A DNA stretch of 64,000 nt from Meridianimaribacter flavus (lineage in GTDB: Bacteria; Bacteroidota; Bacteroidia; Flavobacteriales; Flavobacteriaceae). Under the pieces are notes generated by a model. That model was given only the letters and a program-made list of their open reading frames with translations, had not been told where the DNA came from and made no database searches. Location of the stretch: assembly GCF_004366715.1 (NCBI RefSeq), contig NZ_SOQZ01000004.1:248001-312000 (forward strand), in the 5' to 3' direction. Shown piece by piece: positions 1 to 9,503 of this stretch (position 1 is the first letter of the stretch; each line of letters opens with the position of its first letter). Position numbers and translations under genes: made by a program.

Positions 1-2
1 TC

Positions 3-830
3 AGACTATTGTATGCATTTTCTGATTTTGTATATCTTTTTGTCTTTCGCATTTTTGGTTACCGAAAAAAGACTGTAAAAGAAAATCTTCGATTAGTATT
101 TCCTGATAAATCAAAAGAAGAAATTAATAGAATTACCAAAGTTTTTTACCACCACTTATGCGACATGATTGTGGAATCTATTAAGTCCATGACCATATCT
201 GAAGCTGAAATGAAAAAACGCTTCACCTTTACTAATATCGATGTTATAAAAGCTATTGAAGAGCAAAATAAAAGTATCATTTTAATGTGTGCTCATTATG
301 GGAGTTGGGAGTGGATATTTATTCTTCAAACTTATGTAAAATATAGAGGAAATGCTGTCTACAAGAGATTAGCTAATAAATATTTTGACCGATTAGTAAA
401 ACGTATTCGTGCCAAATACAACAGCTACCTTATCACTACTAAAGAGACTGTACCAACGCTTATTGACTTAAAACGAAAAGGGATTTTAACGATAAACGGA
501 TTTGTATCAGACCAATCACCTAAGCCTAGTAAAGCATTTCACTGGAATGAATTTATGGGCTTAAAAGTACCTGTATATACTGGAGCTGAAATGCTAGCTA
601 AAAAACTAGATATGGCTGTAGTATTTTTTAAAGTGAAAAAGCTAAAACGTGGATATTATGAAACCACTTTTGAAACTATTACACTAAATCCAAAAGAATA
701 TAAAGACTACGAAATCACTGATATCTTTTTAAAGCTTGTAGAACAACAAATCTATGAAGCTCCAGAGTATTACCTATGGACTCACAAACGTTGGAAACAT
801 AGAGACAAAGTGCCTGAAAAGTTTTTATAA
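3..830 (+). CDS. LpxL/HtrB-family lipid A acyltransferase (5' end outside window)
   Basis: Lysophospholipid acyltransferase of the LpxL/HtrB family, which transfers a secondary acyl chain to lipid A at the inner membrane. The visible part has the family signature HYGSWE (H-x4-E catalytic motif) about 95 residues in and a basic C-terminus (WTHKRWKHR). A TTG at position 9 could be called as start, but the frame stays open to the window edge (codons for R-L precede it). The family normally has a longer hydrophobic N-terminus, so the gene is 5'-truncated by the window rather than beginning here. Its stop directly abuts the stop of the convergent PLP enzyme gene with no spacer and no visible terminator. 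Family assignment is firm; the acyl chain and acceptor position cannot be read from the sequence. Confidence 0.85.
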   Translation, partial: RLLYAFSDFVYLFVFRIFGYRKKTVKENLRLVFPDKSKEEINRITKVFYHHLCDMIVESIKSMTISEAEMKKRFTFTNIDVIKAIEEQNKSIILMCAHYGSWEWIFILQTYVKYRGNAVYKRLANKYFDRLVKRIRAKYNSYLITTKETVPTLIDLKRKGILTINGFVSDQSPKPSKAFHWNEFMGLKVPVYTGAEMLAKKLDMAVVFFKVKKLKRGYYETTFETITLNPKEYKDYEITDIFLKLVEQQIYEAPEYYLWTHKRWKHRDKVPEKFL

Positions 831-2327
831 TTACAACTTAAACCAATCGTCAATTGGTGTATTATTTGAGTTTGTCGCGTTCTTATGAATAAACTCATTA
901 GTCATCTTATTGTAGTTGTAATCTTCTGCCCAAACCTTATGGTTTGCTACCAATGCTTTTAAGCTTTCGCAAACATAATTTACTTCTTCAGTTGTTGTTG
1001 TTGGGTGAATAGAAAGTCGTATCCAACCTGGTTTTCGCGTTAGCTCTCCCAATGAAATTTCTTGAGTTAACTCGTGAGAAGTATCATAATCTACATGCAA
1101 CAAATAATGTCCATAAGTTCCTGCACAACTGCAGCCTCCACGTGTTTGAATTCCAAAACGATCATTAAGTAGCTTTACGCCTAAATTATAGTGTAAATCA
1201 TCAATATAAAACGAAAATACGCCTAGTCTTTCTTCATGTTGACCTGCTAAAATATTTAAGTGTTCAACATTGCCCAATTCATTAAAAAGCGTAGTCAATA
1301 GCTCATGCTCTCGCTTTAACATATTGTCAACTCCCATTTGCTCCTTCAATTTAATCGCTAAAGCAGTTTTAATGGTTTGAAGGAAACCTGGTGTTCCACC
1401 ATCTTCTCTATCTTCAATATTATCAAAATACTTATGTTCTCCCCAAGGATTAGTCCAACTTACAGTACCTCCTCCTGGACAATCAGGAATCATATTTTTA
1501 TACAATTTCTTATTGAAAATCAACACACCTGAAGTTCCTGGTCCACCCAAAAACTTATGAGGTGAAAAGAAAATAGCATCTAAGGCTTTTGCTTCGTCTT
1601 TAGGATGCATATCAATATCTACATAAGGTGCTGAACAAGCAAAATCCACAAAACAAACGCCTCCATGTTGATGCATCAGTTTTGCAATATCGTGATATGG
1701 TGTTTCAATTCCTGTAACATTAGAACCTCCAACTACCGAAGCTATTTTTAAGGTTCTATCTTTATATTGATGTAGTAATTTTTCAAGATTTTCTAAACTG
1801 AATAATCCTTCTTCTCCTGGTGGAATTACCTCAACCTTTGCGATGGTCTCTAACCATGATGTTTGATTAGAGTGATGTTCCATATGCGTGATAAAAACAA
1901 CTGGTTTCATTTCGTCAGGAACAGCAGTGTAACTCTTAAGGTTTTCAGGCACTTTCAAACCTAAAATACGTTGAAACTTATTTACAGCATCAGTCATTCC
2001 ACTACCACATACAATCAACACATCGTCTTCATTGGTATTAACATGTTGCTTTATAATTTGACGTGCTTTATGGTACGCTTTAGTCATTGCTGTACCTGAC
2101 ACAGTGGTTTCGGTATGTGTATTGGCTACAAAAGGTCCAAAATCATTGGCTATTTTGTTTTCAATAGGTCTGTACAAACGTCCGGAAGCAGTCCAGTCGG
2201 TATATATGATTTTTTGAGTTCCAAAAGGCGATTGAAACTCTTGGTCAATTCCTATAATATGCTGTCTGAATTGTTGAAAATACTGTTCTAATTCAGTGGT
2301 GTTATGAGTCATTTCAGTCGTCAGCAT
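831..2327 (-). CDS. Class V aminotransferase-fold PLP enzyme
   Basis: PLP-dependent fold-type I enzyme of the aminotransferase class V / cysteine desulfurase superfamily, 498 aa. Visible landmarks are the cofactor-binding block HMEHHSNQ (about residues 148-155), the aspartate in VDFACSAPYVDID (about 227-239), the Schiff-base lysine in SPHKFLGGPG (K258) and a C-terminal RGGCSCAG loop (about 397-404). The cysteine-bearing loop resembles those of cysteine desulfurases, but the protein is about 100 residues longer than SufS/IscS and no suf or isc genes lie nearby, so the substrate is unknown. Met1 and Met6 are both possible starts; the upstream one is used. A TAACTTTA near-match to the -7 element lies just upstream on this strand. 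Confidence 0.85.
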   Translation of the reverse strand: MLTTEMTHNTTELEQYFQQFRQHIIGIDQEFQSPFGTQKIIYTDWTASGRLYRPIENKIANDFGPFVANTHTETTVSGTAMTKAYHKARQIIKQHVNTNEDDVLIVCGSGMTDAVNKFQRILGLKVPENLKSYTAVPDEMKPVVFITHMEHHSNQTSWLETIAKVEVIPPGEEGLFSLENLEKLLHQYKDRTLKIASVVGGSNVTGIETPYHDIAKLMHQHGGVCFVDFACSAPYVDIDMHPKDEAKALDAIFFSPHKFLGGPGTSGVLIFNKKLYKNMIPDCPGGGTVSWTNPWGEHKYFDNIEDREDGGTPGFLQTIKTALAIKLKEQMGVDNMLKREHELLTTLFNELGNVEHLNILAGQHEERLGVFSFYIDDLHYNLGVKLLNDRFGIQTRGGCSCAGTYGHYLLHVDYDTSHELTQEISLGELTRKPGWIRLSIHPTTTTEEVNYVCESLKALVANHKVWAEDYNYNKMTNEFIHKNATNSNNTPIDDWFKL

Positions 2328-2380
2328 AAGTCTGTGATTTAAAAGATAAAGTTACTAATTTTTCTACGGAAGTTCTTTTA

Positions 2381-3769
2381 CTAATTACTAATAGCTTTAA
2401 TTTCTGAAATGATTTTATCTGCTAAAGTATCAGCTTCTTCTTGAGAAGGCGCTTCGGTGTAAATTCTTATAATAGGCTCAGTATTACTCTTTCTTAAATG
2501 CACCCAACTATTACTGAAATCAATTTTTACACCATCAATAGTGGTAAGTTTTTCAAGGCTATACTTAGCTTCCATATGCTTTAAAATACCATCAACATCC
2601 AACTCTGGAGTTAATTCTATTTTCTTTTTGCTCATATAATACAAAGGATAAGTTGCCTTTAACTCACTTACTCGCATCTTTTTCTTTTGTGCCAACAAAC
2701 TTAAAAACAACGCAATCCCAACTAAAGCATCACGACCATAATGTAACTCAGGATAAATGATTCCTCCATTACCTTCTCCACCTATAATGGCATTATTTTT
2801 TTTCATAAGCTCCACAACGTTCACCTCTCCTACTGCACTAGCTTCATAAGTTCCTCCATGCTTTTCAGTAATGTCACGTAATGCTCTTGTAGAACTCATA
2901 TTGCTCACAGTATTTCCCGGAGTTTTGCTCAACACATAATCTGCACAAGCTACAAGGGTGTATTCTTCTCCAAACATGTCGCCATTTTCATCCATAAAGG
3001 CTAAACGGTCAACATCAGGATCTACCACTATTCCTAAATCTGCACGTTCTTTTACAACAGCTTCTGATAAGTCGGTTAAATGCTCCTTTAAAGGTTCTGG
3101 ATTATGCGGAAATTGTCCGTTAGGTTCGCAATATAGTTTTACGGTATGCACTCCCAATCGGTCTAACAATAACGGAATTGCAATACCTCCTGTAGAATTT
3201 ACACCATCAACTACCACTTTAAAGTTAGCCGATTCTATGGCTTTTTTATCTACCAAAGGTAAATTTAAAACCTCATCAATGTGCATATCAATATACGCTT
3301 GGTTTTTTGTGATTTTTCCTAAACTATCAACATCAGAAAAAGTCATGCTATCATTTTCAGCAATTTCTAAAATCTTAGCACCTTCCGCACCATTCAAAAA
3401 TTCACCCTTAGCATTCAACAACTTTAAGGCATTCCATTGTTTTGGATTATGACTTGCGGTTAAAATGATGCCTCCATCAGCATGCTCCATAGGTACAGCA
3501 ACCTCAACCGTTGGTGTTGTGGACAAGCCTAAATCTATAACATGAATTCCTAAACCTACCAAAGTGTTCATTACTAAGTTCTGTATCATTTCACCTGAAA
3601 TTCTAGCATCTCTACCAACTACTACTCTATAATTTTCTTTTTGGCGTTGTTGTTTTAACCACGTACCATAAGCCGAAGCAAATTTCACAGCATCAATAGG
3701 TGTTAAGTTTTCACCAACTTGTCCGCCAATTGTACCTCGTATTCCTGAAATAGATTTTATAAGTGTCAT
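2381..3769 (-). CDS. glmM: Phosphoglucosamine mutase
   Basis: Interconverts glucosamine-6-phosphate and glucosamine-1-phosphate on the way to UDP-GlcNAc for peptidoglycan and lipopolysaccharide; cytoplasmic. The 462-aa protein has the alpha-D-phosphohexomutase layout: active-site phosphoserine in TASHNPKQWN (S106), the metal-binding loop DPDVDR (250-255), the sugar-binding GGEGNGG segment and the phosphate-binding RKSNTEPIIRIY near the C-terminus. The sequence type is the one Bacteroidota use for GlmM. Phosphomannomutase/phosphoglucomutase activity is the main alternative. It is transcribed toward the PLP enzyme gene 53 bp downstream and may share a transcript with it. Confidence 0.88.
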   Translation of the reverse strand: MTLIKSISGIRGTIGGQVGENLTPIDAVKFASAYGTWLKQQRQKENYRVVVGRDARISGEMIQNLVMNTLVGLGIHVIDLGLSTTPTVEVAVPMEHADGGIILTASHNPKQWNALKLLNAKGEFLNGAEGAKILEIAENDSMTFSDVDSLGKITKNQAYIDMHIDEVLNLPLVDKKAIESANFKVVVDGVNSTGGIAIPLLLDRLGVHTVKLYCEPNGQFPHNPEPLKEHLTDLSEAVVKERADLGIVVDPDVDRLAFMDENGDMFGEEYTLVACADYVLSKTPGNTVSNMSSTRALRDITEKHGGTYEASAVGEVNVVELMKKNNAIIGGEGNGGIIYPELHYGRDALVGIALFLSLLAQKKKMRVSELKATYPLYYMSKKKIELTPELDVDGILKHMEAKYSLEKLTTIDGVKIDFSNSWVHLRKSNTEPIIRIYTEAPSQEEADTLADKIISEIKAISN

Positions 3770-3789
3770 GAATTTATTCTTATTTTTAG

Positions 3790-3797
3790 CAAATATA
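3790..3797 (-). promoter_or_regulatory. -7 element upstream of glmM
   Basis: On the minus strand this reads TATATTTG, an exact match to the Bacteroidota -7 consensus TAnnTTTG. It sits 20 bp ahead of the glmM start codon. I do not see a TTG -33 element at the preferred spacing, so only the proximal half is supported. Confidence 0.45.
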
Positions 3798-3844
3798 CCA
3801 TTTCAAAACCGTAAACCTAAAATCGTAATTCGTAAATTCGACCT

Positions 3845-4450
3845 ATGAATTTTCTAGCTCATATATACCTTTCTGGAGACAACGAATTTGTAACTATTGG
3901 TAATTTTATTGCTGATGGCATTAGAGGAAAATCGTATAAAAAATTCCCAGTTGATGTTCAAATAGGCATTCTACTACATCGCGAAATTGACACATATACT
4001 GACGCACATCCTATTGTAAGACAGAGCACAAAACGCTTGCATAAAAACTACAGTCATTACAGTGGTGTAATAGTTGATATTTTGTACGATCATTTTTTGG
4101 CAAAAAACTGGAAAGACTATTCCAATGTTCCTTTAGAAGTTTATGTTGAACAGTTTTATGATTCGTTAGAAGCTAATTTTGAAATGCTTCCCAATCGCAC
4201 ACAGCGAATGTTACCGCACATGATAGCTGACAACTGGTTGTTGAGTTATGCTAAAATTGAAGGTATACAACGTGTTTTGGATGGTATGAACCGTCGTACT
4301 AAAAACATTTCTGGTATGAACACTGCTACTAACGAACTTAAGCAATACTACGCTGAGTTTGAAAATGAATTCACTTCTTTTTTTGAAGAATTAAGAGCCT
4401 TTACCAAACAAAAACGAATAGACATAACAAAAACATTTCAGCATAAATGA
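3845..4450 (+). CDS. ACP phosphodiesterase-like protein (DUF479/AcpH family)
   Basis: A 201-aa protein of the acyl-carrier-protein phosphodiesterase family (AcpH, formerly DUF479), an HD-like all-helical hydrolase that removes 4'-phosphopantetheine from ACP. Supporting sequence: N-terminal MNFLAHIYLSG, GNFIADG, LLHREID, then the histidine/aspartate-rich helices SHYSGVIVDILYDHFLA. These conserved His/Asp residues are the expected metal ligands. The 3' end overlaps the gamma-glutamyltransferase start by 4 bp (ATGA), so the two are probably co-translated. The family is clear. Whether it acts on ACP in this organism is inference. Confidence 0.8.
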   Translation: MNFLAHIYLSGDNEFVTIGNFIADGIRGKSYKKFPVDVQIGILLHREIDTYTDAHPIVRQSTKRLHKNYSHYSGVIVDILYDHFLAKNWKDYSNVPLEVYVEQFYDSLEANFEMLPNRTQRMLPHMIADNWLLSYAKIEGIQRVLDGMNRRTKNISGMNTATNELKQYYAEFENEFTSFFEELRAFTKQKRIDITKTFQHK

Positions 4451-6150
4451 AAAAACTCATTCTGTTCTCACTCTTCTGTATCACTTTAATTTCTTGTAAC
4501 GAAAACTCTAAGAAACAAACCCAACCCAAAACGCAAAGAGGTTTAATCACTTCAAAAGCTATGGTAGTTTCGGCAAGAGCTGAAGCTTCAAAAATAGGAA
4601 CAGATATTTTAAAAAAAGGAGGTAATGCATTTGATGCTATGATGGCTACTGAAATGGCTTTGGCTGTAACATATCCTTATGCAGGGAACCTTGGAGGTGG
4701 CGGATTTATGGTTTACAGACTCAAAGATGGCACTTTTGGCGCTTTGGATTATAGAGAAAAAGCTCCTTTAGCAGCAACAAAAAACATGTATCTTGATGAA
4801 GAAGGTAATGTTATAAAAGACATAAGTACAGTTGGCGCTTTTGCGGTTGGAGTTCCTGGTACTATAGCAGGCATCTTTGCGGCTCACGAAAAATTTGGTT
4901 TTTTACCTGTTACTGAAATCCTTCAGCCTGTAATTGACTTAGCAAATAATGGTTTTGTAATTACTGAAAAACAGCAACAACGCTTTACAGAATATGACAG
5001 TATTTTTAATGCTGTAAATGAAAAAGAAATACTGTTTTCAAAACACACTAAAGCTAATGACACCATCAAAAACCTTAAACTTGCTAAAACTTTAAAACGT
5101 ATAGCCAGCAAAGGAAAAGATGAGTTTTATAAAGGTGAAACAGCGCAACACTTGGTTGATTTTTTAAGTCAAAAAGGTGGGATTATAACACTTGAAGATT
5201 TAGAACTCTATGAAGCTAAATGGCGAGATCCAATTGCTTTTAACTACAAAGACATTAAAGTAGTTTCTATGTCTCCACCTTCGAGTGGTGGTATTTGTTT
5301 AGCGCAGATTATGAAAATGATTGAGCCTTTCGACATTCAACAGTATGGACATAATTCGTTAAAAGCTATTAAAGTAATTGTTGAAGCAGAACGTCGTGCT
5401 TATGCTGACCGTAGTTTTTATTTAGGTGATCCTGATTTTGTAGATATTCCAACCAATCATTTGTTGAGTGATGTATACTTACAAGAGCGCATGAGTGATT
5501 TTTCATTTAAGAATCCTACCATTTCCGATTCTCTATCTTACGGAATAATTCCAGGTTATGAAAGTGACCAAACCACGCACTATTCTATTGTAGATCAATT
5601 TGGGAATGCTGTATCTGTTACAACAACACTCAATGGTGCTTATGGTTCAAAACTGTATGTTGATGAACTAGGTTTTTTTCTTAATAATGAAATGGACGAT
5701 TTTAGCAGCAAACCAGGAGTTCCTAATGTGTATGGACTTATTGGTGCTGAAGCCAATAGTATTGCACCACAAAAACGCATGTTAAGCGCTATGACACCTA
5801 CAATTGTTGAAAAAGAAGGCGAATTACACATGGTACTTGGAACTCCAGGAGGATCAACCATTATTACATCAGTATTGCAAACTATATTAAATGTTGAGGA
5901 ATTTGGGATGACAATGCAACAAGCTGTAGATGCTCCTCGTTTTCACCATCAATGGTTACCTGATGAAATTAGAATGGAAGTTAACCGTTTTCCTGATGAA
6001 CTTAAACAACAACTTCAAAAAAGCGGTTATCCTATCAATGAAGAAGCACCTCCTATTACCGCAAGAGTAGATGCTATTTTAGTGTTAGATGATGGCACCT
6101 TAGAAGCTGGTGCTGATCATCGAGGAGATGATACTGCTGATGGCTTTTAA
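4447..6150 (+). CDS. ggt: Gamma-glutamyltransferase, lipoprotein
   Basis: Gamma-glutamyltranspeptidase (Ntn-hydrolase) that cleaves or transfers the gamma-glutamyl group of glutathione and related peptides. The precursor is 567 aa. The Ntn nucleophile threonine falls in DQTTHYSIVD (T376, by analogy with the Gln-Thr autoprocessing site of characterised enzymes); further family blocks are the NLGGGGFMVY segment near residue 85, MSPPSSGG and the C-terminal GADHRGDDTADGF. The N-terminus has a lipoprotein signal with lipobox LISC (Cys17), so the enzyme is probably tethered to a membrane rather than freely periplasmic. It overlaps the preceding gene by 4 bp. Confidence 0.92.
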   Translation: MKKLILFSLFCITLISCNENSKKQTQPKTQRGLITSKAMVVSARAEASKIGTDILKKGGNAFDAMMATEMALAVTYPYAGNLGGGGFMVYRLKDGTFGALDYREKAPLAATKNMYLDEEGNVIKDISTVGAFAVGVPGTIAGIFAAHEKFGFLPVTEILQPVIDLANNGFVITEKQQQRFTEYDSIFNAVNEKEILFSKHTKANDTIKNLKLAKTLKRIASKGKDEFYKGETAQHLVDFLSQKGGIITLEDLELYEAKWRDPIAFNYKDIKVVSMSPPSSGGICLAQIMKMIEPFDIQQYGHNSLKAIKVIVEAERRAYADRSFYLGDPDFVDIPTNHLLSDVYLQERMSDFSFKNPTISDSLSYGIIPGYESDQTTHYSIVDQFGNAVSVTTTLNGAYGSKLYVDELGFFLNNEMDDFSSKPGVPNVYGLIGAEANSIAPQKRMLSAMTPTIVEKEGELHMVLGTPGGSTIITSVLQTILNVEEFGMTMQQAVDAPRFHHQWLPDEIRMEVNRFPDELKQQLQKSGYPINEEAPPITARVDAILVLDDGTLEAGADHRGDDTADGF

Positions 6151-6229
6151 TCGAAATAATTTAATAGTCAACGTACAATTGAATAGCAATTAAAAAAATC
6201 GCTTAACTTAACCTTTCAAAAATTAATAT

Positions 6230-6928
6230 ATGTCATCTAAAAAGATATTAAAAATAGTTGCTGGAGTAATCATTTTTATTACTCTACCTAGCCTTTTGCT
6301 TTTTGGATATCTGCATTTTAAATATGATGAAGACCTTCCTGTTGGCACACAAAATGAGCAAGCTGACGCTTTAGCAAAAAAAATGCTAACTGCTCTTGAT
6401 TATGAAGCCTATAAAAACACGAAGTATATTGAATGGACCTATAAAAAACGTAGGCATTATAAATGGAAAAAGAGCGAACATTCTTGTACTGTTTATTGGG
6501 AAGAATACAAAGTTGATTTAAAACTTAATGAGCTAAACAGCAGTAAAGCTTACGTTCATAATTTTAAAGTTGAAGGCGAACAAGCTAAAAACTTGATTGC
6601 TGAAGCCCATACATATTTTAGTGAAGACTCATTTTGGTTAGTTGCACCATACAGAGTCTTTGATGAAGGTGTTACACGTAGTGTAGTTAATGTAAACGGA
6701 AAACAAGAATTACTTGTAAACTACCAACCTGATGATACTTATTTATGGCAACTAGACACTAACGGAATGCCTACCAGTTTTAAAATGTGGAATAATAAAC
6801 TCCCTTTTGATGGTGTAGAGCTCTCTTGGAAAGACTGGACAACTACCGAAAGTGGTGCAAAGCTACCAACCTTTCATAAGTTTATGTTTTTTGGGATGGA
6901 ACTTCAAGATGTTAAAGGCACCAAGTAA
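6230..6928 (+). CDS. Membrane-anchored protein of unknown function
   Basis: I do not recognise a named family. The 232-aa product has one N-terminal membrane segment (about residues 7-27, IVAGVIIFITLPSLLLFGYL) followed by a soluble domain expected to lie in the periplasm. The domain is rich in Trp and Tyr (YIEWTYKKRRHYKW, SFWLVAPYRVFD, YLWQLDTNGMPTSF). The alternation suggests a mostly beta fold of the LolA/outer-membrane-lipoprotein-sorting type, which is only an impression. It stops immediately before the next ORF begins (stop TAA followed directly by ATG), so the two form a translational pair. Confidence 0.6.
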   Translation: MSSKKILKIVAGVIIFITLPSLLLFGYLHFKYDEDLPVGTQNEQADALAKKMLTALDYEAYKNTKYIEWTYKKRRHYKWKKSEHSCTVYWEEYKVDLKLNELNSSKAYVHNFKVEGEQAKNLIAEAHTYFSEDSFWLVAPYRVFDEGVTRSVVNVNGKQELLVNYQPDDTYLWQLDTNGMPTSFKMWNNKLPFDGVELSWKDWTTTESGAKLPTFHKFMFFGMELQDVKGTK

Positions 6929-7303
6929 ATGCTAAAGAAAATATTCAATCTGGTTTATGATGTTCTTATTTTTATCTCAAACCTCACAGGATTTAGCTAC
7001 AAAGAGGTAAACATTATTATTTGGTATATTATTATTCCTTTGTTTTGGTGCATACTTATTGATAAGATTATAAAACGTCATTACTTAAAAAATGCATTTA
7101 CACTCATTGTAGTAATTACACTATTAAGCGTTAAAAGTTTTTCAGAATTTTCAAATCAATTGTTTGATGCATCTGCAGACTTTTTAAGAAGTTTTAATGC
7201 AGTAGGAAGCAATTACACTACTTCCTCTATAGTTATATGCATTGTTATACCGATTGCTATTAGTATTTACCTTATCAAAAAAGCATTCAAAAAAAAATCT
7301 TAG
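6929..7303 (+). CDS. Small multi-pass membrane protein of unknown function
   Basis: A 124-aa hydrophobic protein with about three membrane segments (around residues 25-45, 50-68 and 98-116) and a lysine-rich C-terminal tail. There is no motif I can assign. The start codon follows directly on the stop of the preceding membrane-anchored protein, so co-expression is likely and a functional pair is possible. The stop lies 8 bp from the stop of the convergent gene, with no clear terminator hairpin between them. Confidence 0.5.
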   Translation: MLKKIFNLVYDVLIFISNLTGFSYKEVNIIIWYIIIPLFWCILIDKIIKRHYLKNAFTLIVVITLLSVKSFSEFSNQLFDASADFLRSFNAVGSNYTTSSIVICIVIPIAISIYLIKKAFKKKS

Positions 7304-7310
7304 TAATTAA

Positions 7311-7838
7311 TTAACCTCCTTTTTGACCAACAAACTGTTGTGATTTTAATTTAAAAAGCACATTAAAGGTTGTTAAACTACCATAACTCCTGGTGATGTA
7401 TTGTTGTAAGTCTATTTTCTCTTGCTCATCAAGGTTTTTACTGGAGTTAATTTTTTGTTCCATAACACGCAATCTATCACGCACCATTGTTATCTTATGA
7501 AAAAAAGTATCTATTGGTAACTCTTTTCCTTGTAAACTTGTATCTCCAGGTTCCATAACAAGTTTACCGCCTTTCCATTTATCAGCAATTGGCACTACTT
7601 CACTTACATCACTCCAACGTTTTAAAATTTGCACCAAGCTACTTTCAACTTCAGAAAAACTAATAGTATCAACATCATCTTCGCAAAGCTCTATAACTTC
7701 AAATTCACTATCGATATCAATAGTTTCTAACCCGTTTTCAATAAAAGTTACCCAATAGTGTTTTGATGTAACATTGGTCACTACACCTTTTCCGTACTCG
7801 TTGTGGTTTATTCTAGAACCTATTCCTAGTAATTGCAT
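7311..7838 (-). CDS. Conserved protein with N-terminal Tudor/KOW-like domain
   Basis: A 175-aa cytoplasmic protein. The first 50 residues (LGIGSRINHNEYGKGVV, then VTFIENG) look like the small beta-barrel found at the C-terminus of UvrD/PcrA helicases, including the one encoded at 31902-34214 in this window (NIVEHIRFGKGEVL, INFENGG). The remainder is predicted helical (DRLRVMEQKINSSKNLDEQEKIDLQQYI). I cannot name a function. The domain resemblance hints at interaction with RNA polymerase or nucleic acid, but this is inference from a short similarity. Confidence 0.6.
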   Translation of the reverse strand: MQLLGIGSRINHNEYGKGVVTNVTSKHYWVTFIENGLETIDIDSEFEVIELCEDDVDTISFSEVESSLVQILKRWSDVSEVVPIADKWKGGKLVMEPGDTSLQGKELPIDTFFHKITMVRDRLRVMEQKINSSKNLDEQEKIDLQQYITRSYGSLTTFNVLFKLKSQQFVGQKGG

Positions 7839-8025
7839 AAATTATAAGTTTTATGTTTAAGTAAAATGCTTGTTATTTAAAATTAAAATTTTTGGATGCA
7901 TCAAGACAAACTAAAATACATTCGCAGAGTTAAAAGTAGTTATTTTTTATACGAATACTAAAAATCAACTCCTCAATTTATCACACAAAACACTGTTTCA
8001 TAATTGACATTGCTATTGCAAAAAA

Positions 8026-9486
8026 CTACCCGCTAATACAGCTATTCACTTCTATAAAATCATCTTGAGTATCTGCAATCACCATTAACACATCATTTTC
8101 TAACAATTCCGTGGAACCTCCAGGTCTAATATATTCTTTACCTCTTTTTATCATTACTATAAATGCCGATTTAGGAAACTTAACGTCAACTATTCGTTTA
8201 TTAGCTGCATAAGAATGAGGTGAAATCACAAACTCTTGAAATGACGATTTAGGCAAATCTAGTATAAGCCTATCAACCTCAGTTATTTTTTTAGTTTCTT
8301 CTGGTAAAGCCACTTTTAACCAATTAGCAAAAACCGAAAGTGTTGTACCTTGTATTAAAACCGATGTTACCGAAATAAAAAATACAATACTAAAAATCAT
8401 GTTTGCTTTATCAATTCCTGCTAGCAAAGGATATGTAGCAAACACAATAGGTACAGCTCCTCGCAATCCAACCCAAGAGATGTAAGCACGCCTTCTTAGT
8501 TTCATTTTAAAAAACATCAAACTAATAAAAACACCTATAGGTCTAGCAACAACAATAAGAAACAAAGAAATAAGTAGTCCGATACCTATATAAGGAACAA
8601 TTTGAGAAGGAAATACTAATAAGCCTAAGGTAAGGAATAAAACAATTTGCATTAACCAAGCCAACCCATCAAACATCTTTAAAATTGTAGATTTATGAAT
8701 TAAGTCTTGATTTCCTAAGTAAACAGCACAAATGTAAATAGCAAGAAAGCCATTACCTCCTATAAAATCGGTTGCTGAAAATGTAATAAACATTAGTGCT
8801 ATTGCTAAAACTGGGTACAACCCTTCAAAGCCTAGTTTAATGGTATTTATCGTAAACTTACTCAATTTACCAAATCCAAAACCTGCTATACAGCCTATAA
8901 CCATTTGTTGTAAAAATAAAGGGATGATTGACCACGCACTTTGATCTTGATTTACTACCAACGTTAAAAATGCAATAGTTAACACATAAGCCATTGGGTC
9001 GTTACTTCCGCTTTCAAGCTCTAGTGTAGGGCGAAGATTAGTGCGTAACGAAAGATTTTTAGAACGTAAAATTGAAAATACAGCAGCAGCATCAGTTGAC
9101 GACACAATAGAACCTAACAATAAACTTTCATAAATCGTAAAATCGGTAACCATCCAAACAAAAACACCTAGCGAAGTAGCTGTAAGCAATACTCCTAAAG
9201 TAGACAACATTAAACCTTCTCTTAATACAGGTTTAACCGATTTCCAACTGGTATCGAGACCACCTGAAAACAAAATAAAATTAAGTGACACAATACCTAT
9301 AAACTGCGCTAGCTTAGGGTCGTCAAAATAAATTCCCACAATACCATCAGAACCTGCTAACATCCCAATCACTAAGAAAAGTAGTAATGTTGGCACTCCA
9401 AATTTATAGGAAGTTTTACCCACAACAATACTCACAAAAAGCAATAACGAACCTATTAAAAGTATATTTTCAATTGTTATATCCAT
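8026..9486 (-). CDS. K+/H+ antiporter, CPA1 family, with C-terminal TrkA_C domain
   Basis: Cation/proton antiporter of the inner membrane, resembling NhaP2/CvrA-type potassium/proton antiporters. The first about 385 residues are strongly hydrophobic, with roughly a dozen membrane segments. They include the conserved block SIVSSTDAAAVFSILRS (the T-D-A-A ion-binding helix) and ESGSNDPMAYVLT (the N-D pair). The C-terminal about 75 residues (SFQEFVISPHS through ENDVLMVIADTQDDF) form a TrkA_C/RCK_C regulatory domain. Length, 486 aa, is normal. It lies 17 bp downstream of the cyclophilin gene on the same strand, so co-transcription is likely. The exact cation cannot be decided by sequence. Confidence 0.88.
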   Translation of the reverse strand: MDITIENILLIGSLLLFVSIVVGKTSYKFGVPTLLLFLVIGMLAGSDGIVGIYFDDPKLAQFIGIVSLNFILFSGGLDTSWKSVKPVLREGLMLSTLGVLLTATSLGVFVWMVTDFTIYESLLLGSIVSSTDAAAVFSILRSKNLSLRTNLRPTLELESGSNDPMAYVLTIAFLTLVVNQDQSAWSIIPLFLQQMVIGCIAGFGFGKLSKFTINTIKLGFEGLYPVLAIALMFITFSATDFIGGNGFLAIYICAVYLGNQDLIHKSTILKMFDGLAWLMQIVLFLTLGLLVFPSQIVPYIGIGLLISLFLIVVARPIGVFISLMFFKMKLRRRAYISWVGLRGAVPIVFATYPLLAGIDKANMIFSIVFFISVTSVLIQGTTLSVFANWLKVALPEETKKITEVDRLILDLPKSSFQEFVISPHSYAANKRIVDVKFPKSAFIVMIKRGKEYIRPGGSTELLENDVLMVIADTQDDFIEVNSCISG

Positions 9487-9503
9487 AAAGTTGTATCATT
9501 CAA

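Noticed and set aside
2958-3452. Open frame of 164 codons opposite glmM
   Set aside because: Lies wholly inside the glmM gene on the other strand, with a low-complexity Ser/Thr-rich translation; a shadow of the real gene.
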